Positions 1-10,950 of a stretch of DNA of 64,000 nucleotides are shown here, piece after piece; position 1 is the stretch's first letter; each line of letters begins with the position of its first letter. The translations under genes were made by a program, and so were the position numbers. The notes under the pieces were generated by a model. It was not told the DNA's origin and searched no databases. It worked only from the letters and a program-made list of their open reading frames with translations. The DNA comes from Protopterus annectens (Eukaryota > Chordata > Ceratodontiformes > Protopteridae), in contig NC_056726.1 in the NCBI RefSeq assembly GCF_019279795.1, positions 1,016,666,011 to 1,016,730,010 on the forward strand, in the 5' to 3' direction.

Positions 1-112
1 ATACCATAGACTCTCACACATTAAATGCAATAAACTCACAGTAAAAGTGAAAAATCAAACTAGCTTTATATATAACCCTGCATTAAAACTTAGAAATCCC
101 TCCTCAAAGGAT

Positions 113-139
113 GGTGACATCCACCCTAACCCTGGCCCA
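113..139 (+). other. 2A-like motif GDIHPNPGP at the start of the LINE A protein
   Basis: The codons read G-D-I-H-P-N-P-G-P just before the endonuclease domain. The NPGP end matches 2A ribosome-skipping peptides, which are known from some APE-type LINEs. The usual acidic residue two places before NPGP is replaced by H, so activity is uncertain. The same nonapeptide is present in the minus-strand copy at 18268-18294. Confidence 0.6.
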
Positions 140-497
140 ACCAATCCCACTACCCTAGTTACCCACCCTAAACTCCCCAACTCTTTCCTAATAGAACATC
201 TTAATATCCGCAGTATTAATAACAAATCAGCCCATCTCCATGCCCTTCTATATATTCACTCCTTTGACATCTTCTGCCTGATAGAAACTTGGTTAAAACC
301 AGGAACTAAGGACAATGAAATCATTCCCCAAGGATACAATATATTGAGACAAGACCACTTAAAATGTAAGGGTGGGGGAGTAGCAATTCTATTCAAAGAT
401 GTACTTCAGATCTCTTTCTTACCATACAACCCACCTAAGGATAGTAAGGCAGAAGTCCTTATCTCCAGATTTCAAATCAAACCTAGCAAATCTTTAT

Positions 498-551
498 ATA
501 TCATCTGTATCTACTTACCTCCTAAATATCATCTGTATCTACCTACCTCCT
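498..551 (+). repeat. 28-bp tandem duplication inside the LINE A endonuclease frame
   Basis: Two near-identical copies of a 26-bp block begin at 498 and 526. The extra 28 bp is not a multiple of three and moves the reading frame, which explains why the endonuclease is split over two frames. Confidence 0.85.
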
Positions 552-3409
552 GGTAATAATAGCAGTACAATAGAGGATATTCTAAGCTGGGTGTCCTCAA
601 CTTACCCACAAGAGGCAATAATACTAATTGATTTTAATACTGACTGGAAAGGTGTCAACGCTGTTAATTCTATCTCCCATATCAACCTTCAAGGATTTAG
701 TCAAACAATCACCTCCACAACCAGAATCAACAAACCAAACAAAAAAGAGAGCACCTTAGATTGGATACTTATAAATAGACAGAAACAAGCTTATAAGGTA
801 GGAACTCTGCCAGACGATGTTAGTGATAATACTTTGACCTACATTATAAGGCAAAAAAATGATATTTCAAACCCCCCCACTTATAGGATTGCACATACCA
901 ACAAACACTTTAACCGAGTGTTATTCCAGAATGAACTTAGTGCCTGTGACTGGAACCCTCTAAAAACTCTCCCACTTGAAGAGGCTGTTATGTATCTTAA
1001 CTCTAAATTCTTAACGATCCTTGATAAGCATGCACCTAAACGGTCTATCAGAATGAAGTTCAAACCAGCCCCCTGGCTTTCTAAAGAAACCAGACAGAAA
1101 ATTTTGCTTAGGAACAGGTCTTGGGCTAAATGGAGAGCTACCAAAAATATCTCTGAGAAACAAAATTTTAGGCAGCTGAGAAATAGTACAAAAAATGCAA
1201 TACTTACAGACAAAAATAACTACTACTGTAAACTACAGCAAACTCACCAAAATAATTCTCAGAAGTTCTGGTCAAGTATCAATAAACTCCTTCTCCCAGG
1301 GCACTCACGTACACCTACCCCACTAGGGGCCGATCTAAATACCCCCCATCAAACTGCCAGTGCCTTCAATACTTTCTTCACCGAGACCATACAATCGCTA
1401 GCCAGTCAACTAACCCCAGATAACTCAAGTCTTCCTACCACCATACCTGCCTATCTACTAACATTCCATTTGCAACCCATCTCTACCACTCTCATCAACA
1501 AATTAATCCAAAAACTTAAGCCTTGTACTCCTTCTGTTCACCAGCTACTGTCTGAATACCTGCAAAAAGCAGCCAAAGTAATTGCCTATCCTATATCCAT
1601 CCTCATAAATAGAACCATTAAGGAGAGAACCATTCCAGACATCTGGAAAATCTCCCATATTATCCCCCTACACAAAGATGGTAACTCAAATGATTACTCT
1701 AACTACCGGCCGATAGCTCTTTTATCACCCTTAGCAAAAATTATGGAGAAATGTATTCACAGTCAACTATTAAACTATTTATCTCAACATAACATAATAG
1801 CTAACTGCCAGCATGGCTTTAGGCCATCACATAGTACCACAACTGCCCTATTATCCTTTACAGATGCCATCAATAGAAATCACAATAAAAACAACCTCTC
1901 ATCTGCACTCTTTATTGACCTCTCAAAAGCTTTTGACATGGTAAACCACACCCTTCTTATCAACATTCTTGAATCCCTTTTCCTTGACTTTCAGTTCAAT
2001 AGTTCAGGTCATACCTCAGCAATAGGCAACAGGCAGTTCTCTGGGAAAATAATATATCATCCCTCCAGCCAGTCACCCTTGGAGTCCCTCAGGGCTCTAT
2101 TCTAGGACTTCTTCTTGTCTTACTATTAATCAATGACCTCCATGTAGCAATTCCTCAAGCCACCTGCATTCAATATGCAGACGATTCTACGCTAATATGT
2201 TCAGCAAACTCCCCATCAGAACTACATTCTCTAACTCAGAAGGTATTTAACATAGTAGAGACATGGTTCTCTAAATGTTGCCTCCTTCTCAGTGCTAAAA
2301 AAACTAAGCTCCTACTCTTTACACCCACCAGTAAGTCCTCCCACATAGATTTCTCAGTCAGTTCCAATAATGGCACCCTTATATCCCCCGACTCTACCAC
2401 TAAACTGTTAGGAATTAGTATTGACAATAACCTTAATGTTGATAGCCATATAAACAACACCATAAAATCAGTCAATAGAAAAATAGACTCCTTATACAGA
2501 ATCAAACCTTAACTACAACAGCCAGAACCAAGATTGCTCACTCCCATTTAATCTCAACTCTTCTGTACACCTCACCCATATATACTAACCTAAAGAAAAA
2601 TAATCTTATCAAACTAGCTAATTCCTATAATAACATCGCCAGATTTGCCACTGGCAATCCCTTTAGAACTCACCACTGTCTGAATCTAATGCAGCTAGGC
2701 TGGCTTGAACTTCAAAACCATTTGATATTTTCCCAACTCACCATTGCCCACAAGATATTTTACCAACCTAACAGCACTCCTATACTCTCCAATCTCATAA
2801 TCCCCTACAGAAATCTAAATTCCCTACGCTCTTCTAGCAAACTTCTTGCTAGCATAAGCAAGTCTAACAGCATGGCTGGAGAGTCTCCATTTTCCAACAC
2901 AGTGGGAAAAAACTGGAACCTACTGCCCAGTGAACTAACATTACTTTCTTCCTTGCCTCTCTTTAAACAAAATCTCAAAAAACACTGGTTATGCCCCTGC
3001 AGCACCTCTGACATCTTCTGCTTTCACCACTGATATTTCCTCTTCCCGCTAAATTTACCAAAACTTTACTGCTTACTCCTTGGAAGCAGGACTGTAACTG
3101 GTGAACTCAAATCAACGTACTGTGTGTAGTCTATCCTGTTGATGTACTAAAATTCCTCATGTATCATACTGTATAATAATTTCTCATACTGTATGTCACT
3201 TTTCTAGTGTAAATACCTATTTTACTATTACTTGTTGTATTTTTATTGAAATCCTTTCATTTACTATGTAACAGTATTGGTTTTAATTTCTATTTGCTAC
3301 TACTGGAGCTTTTCTCCCCGAGCCTCTACTGAAAATGGAAATATATCAAGTTAGATTAGCCCGGTTAACAAATGTAAAATAAAATAAAATAAAAAAAATA
3401 AAAAATCTT

Positions 3410-3960
3410 AGATTTGATTTACATTTCCATAGCAGCATCAACAAAATCCATCAAAAACTAGGCGCCCAACATAGAGCAAAGAAATTCCTTACACAGTCTG
3501 CCAAGGTGACCCTAGTTATCTCTTACCTGTTACCCTTTCTCCTATATCGAATCCCTATCATGATAAACCTATAAATCTCACTTAGTTCTAAACTTGAACA
3601 GTGCTATAACAAATCTGCCAGATTTGCTTGCAACAAACCTTACCAGATCCACCACTGTTTAGCAGTAAAAACTCCTAATTGGCTTGAGCTTCCTCACTCT
3701 CTATCTTATACTCATTTCACCTGAACCCATAAAATCATCTGTACCCCATCTACCCAGCAATTAGCCCCCTACTTCAATACTATGTTCCAAATCACCCCTT
3801 TAGTAAAATAATATAATTAACAACTGCTTACCATCTACAAAACACAAAGGGCTACTAAGGCTGGTTTCTATTCCAATTTGGTAGATAGAACTTGGAATAA
3901 AATTCTTATATTAATCAGGTCCATCATAGACCTTCATCTTTTCTAACCATAAGTCTTCCT
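3410..3960 (+). pseudogene. Older LINE A fragment: C-terminal part of the RT protein
   Basis: With stops ignored, the translation gives HSSINKIHQKLGAQHRAKKF, then SYLLPFLLYRIPIM, ARFACN and HHCLAVKTPNWLELP. These align with the region after the RT in the other LINE A copies (for example HQKLRMLYRQNKYL and HHCSSLHILKWLELP at 47 kb). It starts directly after the tail of copy 1, so copy 1 may have inserted into this older copy, whose 5' part would lie left of the window. It carries many stops and no recognisable 3' tail. Confidence 0.72.
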
Positions 3961-4576
3961 CTCTGTGTCCTGACTTTATTCCTGTACCTCATGTAGGACA
4001 TAGATGTCTAACATCTTTTATCAGCTTTCTTTTACCTCCCTTTAAAACAATAAATCACGCTTCTCCCCTTCTAATACCTCACTTTGTTGTACTTCTTAAA
4101 CTACTTTACCTACTTCTGATTAGCATAACCAGATTAGTCTTCCATCACTACTTCACTGTTAACACAGATTTGCTTATCTCCTCTAATACCTCTCTATTAT
4201 ATTTCTTAAATTACCCCTAGCTATCTCATACACCATTCTTCTACCTACAAAGTCCCAGCACAAGGCATGTAGATTTAATGTTTGTGAATATCAATGCAAA
4301 TTGTATTATATGATTGTTATGTTACATAGTCACCAAAATACATTATAAAATTTGTTATTGTAAATATTGGAGTCAAAATCAAGCCCAAACTCCACAGCTG
4401 AAATCAGTATTAAACAACTCAGGTTTCTCTTCAAACAACTTTATATATTCTTTAAAAGTATTCCACAAGCACAAGATAGGATACAGACCTTCGGTCTTGT
4501 TGTATTTTTCAAAATGTCTTTCAAAATATAACAAACAAACCTTTCGGTCCAAATTTGTTCTCTAAATATGTTATTT
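3961..4576. other. Non-coding, probably LINE 3' UTR and unidentified AT-rich sequence
   Basis: No supportable gene. Two small hairpins with TTC/TTTC loops (agaccTTCggtct near 4485 and accTTTCggt near 4538) lie in a short open frame that resembles nothing recognised. Confidence 0.4.
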
Positions 4577-5023
4577 TAGAAGTCATTGTCTCCCTCTACT
4601 CTTCCCTCATTAGGGCAATCATCGAGTACAATGCCACATTTGGCATGTACCTCACTAAACACCTGCAACAACCGGAGAGGCTGTAAAAGTACCTCACAAA
4701 GAGGATCATAGGCCTTAAACACTTGTCCTATATAGACATACTAAAAAAACTCCAACTATTCTCTGTCTCATGTCGCCTACTAAGAGGTGATCTCTGCTTG
4801 ACTTACAAAGCCATTTCTGACCCAGCTCTGTTAGAAATGCTACATCTAAAGAAATCTCAATCCCTCTGCACCACATTCTCCACAGACCTCAACCTCATTA
4901 CCACAATCAACAGAATGTGCTAGAGGCACAGGTTCATAACCCAGAGCCTGCCCATGATATGGAATAGACTTCACATACATGTCAAACAGAGGACCTCACT
5001 GGCCCACTACAAGAGAAATCTTG
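4577..5023 (+). pseudogene. Older CR1 LINE (family B), part before the nested insertion
   Basis: The translation reads VIVSLYSSLIRAIIEYNATF, then GMYLTKHLQQ, LLRGDLCLTYKAISDPALLE and MIWNRLHIHVKQRTSLAHYK. These match the C-terminal domain of the younger copy (VIVPLYSSFIRPIIEYNAPF, LLRGYLCLTYKAMSNPELLD). The sequence stops at the equivalent of 'FKRNL' and resumes at 6905 after the inserted copy. It contains internal stops. Confidence 0.85.
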
Positions 5024-6904
5024 TATCCAAATCCAAAGCTAGTTACGAAAATAAAATTGCCCAAGATTCCAAAGACAACCACAAGGCATTCTATAACTAT
5101 GTCAAGTATCTAAATGGCAATGCTCAGATCTGCTCTGAGCTAAAACAGAATGGCATTAAATATAGTGATTCCAAGGATATTGCCAATATCCTGGCAGATC
5201 GATTCAGTGCCAACTTCACCCCCCCTCTCACCCCCTAAGTGGCCCATCCCAATACTGGAAGATTGCCAAATTCTGGTAATAATGGCTACACAGGTAAAAA
5301 ACACACTCTCCAAAGCTAAGAATACAGCATCCATGGAACCAGATGACATCCTGGGCTGTTTACTACATGAACTACAATATGAACTGGCACCTCACCTAAG
5401 TGTCATGTTTAATCATAGCCTCACCTCTGGTTTCGTGCCCACTGAGTGGTGCAGAGCTACAGTTATCCCACTCCATAAGGGGGGAACCACCTTGGATCCC
5501 AGAAACTACTGTTCCATCAGTCTGACGAGCCTTATCTGCAAGGCCATGGAGCATATTATTATGGAACTTATAAACAAAGACATTGGCAACCTACAAACAC
5601 TGAACCTCACTCAGTTTGGGTTCGTGAAGGGCCGATCCTGTCTCCTGAACCTGATTAACTTCTTCGAATCAGTCTCCAGAGCCATGGACAAGGGTAAGGT
5701 GGTCCACAGAGCCTATCTAGACCTTGCCAAGGCTTTTGACAACATCCCCCACTCTGGAATCATAGATAAACTTACTAAGCTGGGCATTAATCCCTATGTC
5801 ACCCAATGGGTTGCTAACTGGCTTACTGATAGAACCCACACTGTAAAAGTAGCCGACTCCAAATCCACCTCCAGACAAGTGACAAGTGGAGTATTTCAGG
5901 GTTCAGTCCTGGGACTGCTCTTGTTTGGAATCTACTTCTCTGAAGTACAGGCCAACATTAAGGGACTCTGGCTAACAAAGTTTGCAGATGACTGCAAACT
6001 GGGAGCCATTACTGAATCCCCAAATGATGTGGATACGCTACAAAAGGGCCTTACAGAAAGATGCTTGGTGCCAGAGCCATGGGCTGAAGCTCAATGCCAA
6101 GAAATGTATAGTTATCCCCTTTGGGAAAAAACATGTACCCGTGAATTATCATATAGGTGGCAGTACACTAAACACTGAAAGTGTGATAAGAGACTTAGGG
6201 ACACAGGTGGACAGTGGTCTCACCTTCGATAACCACATTGCCACAACAGTCAAGAAATCCTTCTATGTGGCACACCTCATCACTAAGGGCTTTTCATCCA
6301 GAAAAAAGGAGGTCATTGTCCCACTGTACTCATCCTTCATTAGACCCATTATAGAATACAATGCTCCGTTTGGTATGTACCTCTCAACACATCTGCAACA
6401 ACTAGAAAGGCCGCAGAAATACCTCATTAAAAGAATCACAGGCCTAAAGCAGATGCCCTATGCTGACCGCCTTAAAAAACTCCAGCTATACTCTGTCGCA
6501 TATCATCTACTCAGAGGCTATCTCTGCTTAACATACAAGGCCATGTCAAACCCAGAGCTGTTGGACATGCTGCACTTAAAGAAATCCCAATCCCTCAGAA
6601 CCACATGCTCCAGGGATCTAAACCTTGTCATCACAATAAACAAAACATGCTAGCAGGATAGGTTCCTGACCCAGAGACTCCCCAGACTCTGGAATAGATT
6701 GCCTATACATGTCAAGCAGAGTGCCTCTTTGGCCCTCTTCAAAAGGAACCTTGATGATTGGATGGGAGAAAGGAAATTCAGCCCGGGGATCACATCAGTT
6801 GCCCTGCTAGACAGGGGTCCAGGGAAGTAAATAGAGTGGGTAGAAATAGCCAGGGAATTTTTATGGCTAGGCTTGTATAGGCCCTAGGGCTGATAGCCTA
6901 GTAC
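5024..6904 (+). mobile_element. CR1-type LINE (family B), 5'-truncated, nested in an older copy
   Basis: The copy begins in the linker before the RT (SKASYENKIAQDSKDNHKAF) and runs through the RT, the C-terminal domain and a short 3' UTR to a tail of AACCTATG units. The 8-bp tail is the analogue of the (ATTCTATG)n tail of vertebrate CR1 elements, and the RT motifs (DLAKAFDNIPH, KFADDCKLG) are of CR1 type. It interrupts an older copy of the same family: the older sequence ends in 'gaaatcttg' before it and continues with 'gattggatggga' after it. Confidence 0.86.
5030..6830 (+). pseudogene. CR1 reverse transcriptase, frameshifted
   Basis: Frames 4954-5238, 5150-6178 and 5982-6653 together give a CR1 RT: TVIPLHKGGTTLDPRNYCSI, FGFVKGRSCLLNLINF, AYLDLAKAFDNIPHSGI (motif A), GVFQGSVLGLLLFGIY (motif B), KFADDCKLGAI (motif C), then GLKLNAKKCIVIPFGK and the C-terminal domain. 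There is a frameshift near 5200, another near 6060-6080, and a TAG at 6651-6653 before the family's usual end at about 6830. It would act with a target-nicking endonuclease encoded upstream, which this truncated copy lacks. Confidence 0.87.
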
Positions 6905-7092
6905 CAACCTATGAACCTATGATTGGATGGGAAATACAACATTCACCCCAGGGATCACTCCAGTGGCTCTACTCGACAGAGGCTCTGGGAACTAAGGTCG
7001 GTTGGCACAATGCCAGGGTAATGCTATGGGCTAGGCTTGTAAAGGCTCCATGGCCATTAGCCTAGTACACACCTATGAACCTATGAACCTAT
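6905..7092 (+). mobile_element. Older CR1 LINE (family B), 3' end after the nested insertion
   Basis: It continues the copy at 4577-5023 with 'gattggatggga', the final coding stretch (ITPVALLDRGSGN-like) and the 3' UTR block 'ggctaggcttgtaaaggctcc ... tagcctagtac', and ends in AACCTATG units. Position and order show that it is the displaced 3' end of the older copy. Confidence 0.78.
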
Positions 7093-7116
7093 ATATATAG
7101 ATATATGTCTAGACAG

Positions 7117-7204
<88 letters not shown>

Positions 7205-7212
7205 TTTTTCCT
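7093..7212. repeat. Compound microsatellite (AC)n, (AT)n and T-run
   Basis: TA/GATA-rich start, then about 13 AC units, about 20 AT units and a run of Ts. Frames rich in IYIY or VCVC here are artefacts. Confidence 0.95.
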
Positions 7213-7560
7213 CCATTTCTGTTACTATCATAAGCAGCACCATAGAGAACAGAACTTACAGCTCTGGCATGGCCTGTCATCCACCCCACAAGTGGCAGCA
7301 GCGGTGTTATCATTACCACCACCAGAGGTACCCAACTCATCTGGGTCCTGCCCTGCCAGAGTTGCCTCCACACCCACTGCCCTACCTGCACCTCCTGTGT
7401 CTGATTGCTGTGACCAAGGTGATGATGCATTGGTACCAACAGGGAGCAGTACCAGTGGAGATGGTGATATGGTCACCTGCCAGGAGTGAGCAGAGCTATT
7501 GGCGAGATAGTAGACAGAAAGATTGATGCCAGCATTGACCATATTAATACCATGAGCCAT
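7213..7560 (+). pseudogene. Possible C-terminal exon of a Myb/SANT transposon protein, decayed
   Basis: A GC-richer stretch reads a proline/serine-rich segment (PPPEVPNSSGSCPARVASTP, GSSTSGDGD) followed, after frame changes, by SRAIGEIVDRKIDASIDHIN. The order, low-complexity linker then short helix, resembles the last exon of the Myb/SANT gene at 45423-45766. No intact frame remains and the similarity is by eye only. Confidence 0.32.
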
Positions 7561-8900
7561 TGATAGATTGAGTGATTTTCCTGATAGCTCTGCCTGCAGT
7601 CACTAAGGAAAGACCCAGAAGTGACAGCTCACAGGTGGAGGAGTAATTTCCTACTGTGTCAAAGCTACCAGAGAATGCATCTCCGAGTACCCCATTCTAT
7701 CTCCAAGCACAGTGTTCCCCCTTATAACCACCCCATCACGTTATACATTCCATCCTTTGTCATTCCCTACCTTCTATTTGTCTGATGTTTCCATCAACAT
7801 TGTGCCCCCCCCCGTGTGTTACCCCACACCCTATCAGTTATGTTTGTCTGTCAGTCTCTGATACATAATCTCCCACTTTTCCTACTTCTTACATCACTGA
7901 CTTCCTTCCTTAACTTTCCACTTTCAAAAGAAAAACTAAATAAACTAGGCACCTATCCCACAAAAAAAATCATGAACCATATATAACTTTCACCTTCACA
8001 CATATGTGACTATTGCGCACTACTCATTTGGTTCAATGGGTCATCAAATAAAGTGTGTTAATTTGACGCATTACTCACATATACTTTTCAAAATAAGTCT
8101 AAACTAATGCAAGGAACAGATTATTTGTAAAAGAAATTGGGAGGTGTCATCCTTTTTGCCTCCCTTCTGATCATTCCTGAATTGCTTATTTTTTGTTCTA
8201 CCCCTCTGCTTGTTTTCCCTTTCCATCACTGCCCTTTCTTCAAATTTCCAACCTTAACGCTACTAAAAAGAATAGATAAACACAGCATACAAACATGACC
8301 ATAAATGACTTATAAACAGAGCTAGCCATTTCTTTACTCACACATTGCATGATAGTTGCCATAGAGCAGCATTGCTAGTTATCACTGAGCACAGGGGGAT
8401 TGCTAGTTCTTTTACTGTAAATATGAAGAAAATTCCTGTGCACACACTTAGACTTTACCATTGGCCAAGCACCTGAGCTTAGCATCAGTGTGAGTTCGTA
8501 ACCCCTTCTGACATCAATGAAAGTAAGCTATGCTGGTTTTGCTCTCTGTAACTGATTTTGTGGCTCAAGTACTAATGATATAAGGAGTTCATTCCAGTAC
8601 AGGCTCTGCATGGTTCTAATCCACCGAGGCTGCAAAGCTCTTTCACAATTTTCTTCCCAATCTGCAACTTTTTTCCATTCTACAGGTAAATGTACTACTT
8701 TTACAGACAGATATCAAGAAATTAATTAAAACTGAAATCCTTTTCATCTTAATTTCTCAAATTCAATCTGCAAATTGCATACAATTACCTACGACATCTC
8801 ACTTATGCCCCATACAGATAGCCTTACCTGCAGCACTGGATAATGCACTGAAATTGAGAATATGATTGTGAAAGGCATGGGTCACATTCCTTTAAATTAT
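7561..8900. other. Non-coding; weakly similar to the repeat at 48.1 and 49.75 kb
   Basis: No gene seen. A pyrimidine-rich stretch at about 8100-8260 ('aaagaaattggg' followed by a C/T-rich tract) recalls the repeats at 48130-48300 and 49750-49930. With the possible Myb exon just upstream, this may be the 3' part of one decayed DNA transposon. A tRNA-like B box occurs near 8611. Confidence 0.3.
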
Positions 8901-10190
8901 ATATATTACCATATCACACACCCCCATCTTGTTCAATCTTTATTTCAATGACTTTGTGATATGCACTTTGAATATTCTGTTCACGTGTGAGTTGTTAGAC
9001 ACATTCCGTATAGCAGTAAAAGGCTTCATATGATTCTGCATTGATATGGAGCATATCAATTGTAAAGCCATGGTTTCCATTCCTGTAATGTGTACCTTGC
9101 ATCGGTCTTGCAGAAATAGACATCATTTTAATGCTGCAATGATCATTACACAAGTGAACATACTCGAGGTAAAACAGAATCTCTAGCAATAATGTTCTAA
9201 ACATAAATTGTTATAGATTCCATGGCTCACTGTGCTGCTGTTGTGATGCTTACATTGCCATTAAGACATTCAAAGGGCTGTGACCCTCTGATTACGGCAA
9301 TCTAACATTGTTCATTTTTCTGTCTTCCACACTGTTGGTAACATCATTTCAAATGTGTGATTTCTGACAGCTGTTGCATAAAATCTTTCATGGGATCAAT
9401 AGATAGTACACTGGTCAAGAGACTATGAGTTAGACTGACAGGGGTTCAAATCCAATTAGGTGCACATTGCATCAATGTCATTGTGTATCATCCATCCGTG
9501 ACTAAGTGAATAAATATGATGTCAGGTACACTGCTTGGATAGTGCAGTCTGAGAGGGTGGGGGTATTGATCCTTTGGGTGTTGTATTCTTTTTTTAACTC
9601 AGCTCATTTTCATTGCTACTCACGTATAGACACTGTGGGCAACATTCCTTCAAATGTGTGATTTGTGACAACAGTTGTATAACTTCTTCCATGGTATCAG
9701 TAGATAGTACTCAGGTCAGGTAACTGTGAGTTGGGAAAACAGGAATTCATTTACCAGTATTACACAGTTTCAAGTAAATAATGTACTATAGTAAAGTAAC
9801 CTCATTCTATAACTTTGTCACAGCACATACATGGCCAAAAAAGGCTTTTGCCAAAGGAAAAATCATATATGTGCATTGTAATTTGCAAGATATATTGCAA
9901 AAAGCAAACTCACTGTCCCTATCTAAGCTCAGAGGAATGTCAGCTCACATCATATGGCAAATTATAAGGAAATTTGTTTGGCTCTGCTAAAAACTCTGCT
10001 TATGTCAAGAAACTAAGGTGATCACTGATATGCAACACCAGGTAATACTGACATTAGGTGACATTAATACTTGCAGTGTCACAGCTTCTGCGAGCCTAGT
10101 CATAACATGATGTGTACATTGTCAGTACATAAGGGGAGAATTGTGATATCATGATTATTACATGATGTGTGCAATTTTCATTCTATAATG
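8901..10190. other. Non-coding, with a diverged direct repeat of about 160 bp
   Basis: No gene seen. Blocks at about 9310-9470 and 9608-9770 are diverged copies of each other, sharing 'tcaaatgtgtgattt', 'gatagtac' and 'actatgagtt'/'actgtgagtt'. The first holds a B-box-like 'ggggttcaaatcc' at about 9440, so both may be SINE remnants. Confidence 0.4.
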
Positions 10191-10950
10191 TTCCACTGTT
10201 TTGTAACATTACATTGAAATGTGTTCTGACATAGAACCGTATCATATGCTTCTCTGAGGTTTTACATTCCACTGTTTTGTAACATTACATTGAAATGTGT
10301 TCTGACATAGAACCATATCATATGCTTCTCTGAGGTTTTACATTCCACTGTTTTGTAACATTACATTGAAATGTGTTCTGACATAGAACCGTATCATATG
10401 CTTCTCTGAGGTTTTACATTCCACTGTTTTGTAACATTACATTGAAATGTGTTCTGACGTAGAACTGTATCATATGCTTCTCTGAGGTTTTACATTCCAC
10501 TGTTTTGTAACATTACATTGAAATGTGTTCTCACGTAGAACTTTATCATATGCTTCTCTGAGGTTTTACATTCCACTGTTTTGTAACATTACATTGAAAT
10601 GTGTTCTCACGTAGAACCTTATCATATGCTTCTCTGAGGTTTTACATTCCACTGTTTTGTAACATTACATTGAAATGTGTTCTCACGTAGAACCATATCA
10701 TATGCTTCTCTGAGGTTTTGCATTCCACTGTTTTGTAACATTACATTGAAATGTGTTCTGACGTAGAACCGTATCATATCTTCTCTGAGGTTTTACATTC
10801 CACTGTTTTGTAACATTACATTGACATGTGTTCTGACGTAGAACCATATCATATGCTTCTCTGAGGTTTTACATTCCACTGTTTTGTAACATTACATTGA
10901 AATGTGTTCTCACGTAGAACCTTATCATATGCTTCTCTGGGGTTTTACAT
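10191..10950. repeat. 76-bp minisatellite, 10 units
   Basis: Units start at 10191 and recur every 76 bp, one of them being 75 bp. They differ only at a few sites, mainly 'gacat'/'gacgt'/'cacgt' and 'ccgt'/'ccat'/'cctt'. Each unit holds two short inverted repeats, acatt-ga-aatgt and gttct-N5-agaac. It is not a CRISPR array, because the whole unit is conserved and there are no variable spacers. Confidence 0.95.

Larger units (their letters stand above)
47..3033 (+). pseudogene. Broken endonuclease-reverse transcriptase gene of LINE A copy 1
   Basis: The reading frame runs 47-556 (endonuclease start, with LNIRSINNK, ETWL and GGGVAIL motifs), shifts, continues 399-2105 (rest of endonuclease, PAPWLSKET linker, then RT blocks such as NYRPIALLSPLAKIMEKC, QHGFRPSHSTTTALLSF and DLSKAFDMVNH), shifts again near 2000-2105, and then reads VPQGSILG and the catalytic YADD at 2174-2185. 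Several stops follow before the C-terminal domain at 2689-3033. The first shift is explained by a 28-bp tandem duplication at 498-551. The protein would nick target DNA and copy the element RNA into the nick, but this copy cannot make it. The call as a LINE protein is secure. Confidence 0.87.
1..3405 (+). mobile_element. LINE A copy 1 (L2/CR1-group non-LTR retrotransposon)
   Basis: The copy holds an apurinic-type endonuclease region, a linker, a reverse transcriptase and a 3' UTR. The 3' UTR carries the family signature near 3304-3370, where 'gagcttttctccccg' is followed by a 'cccggttaacaaatg' block, and ends in an A-rich (AAATA)n tail to about 3405. The same 3' block recurs in three other copies here, at 14.3 kb on the minus strand and at 47.9 and 55.95 kb. 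The left end lies at or beyond the window edge, so full length is unknown. Family A is assigned to the L2/CR1 part of the Jockey superfamily from its RT motifs; the exact clade is uncertain. Confidence 0.88.

Noticed and set aside
4314..4565. 83-codon frame with two TTCG/TTTCG hairpins
   Set aside because: No domain, no splice context and AT-rich composition; the hairpins are short and may be chance.
10191..10950. CRISPR-like spacing of repeats
   Set aside because: The complete 76-bp unit is conserved with no variable spacers, and the genome is eukaryotic.
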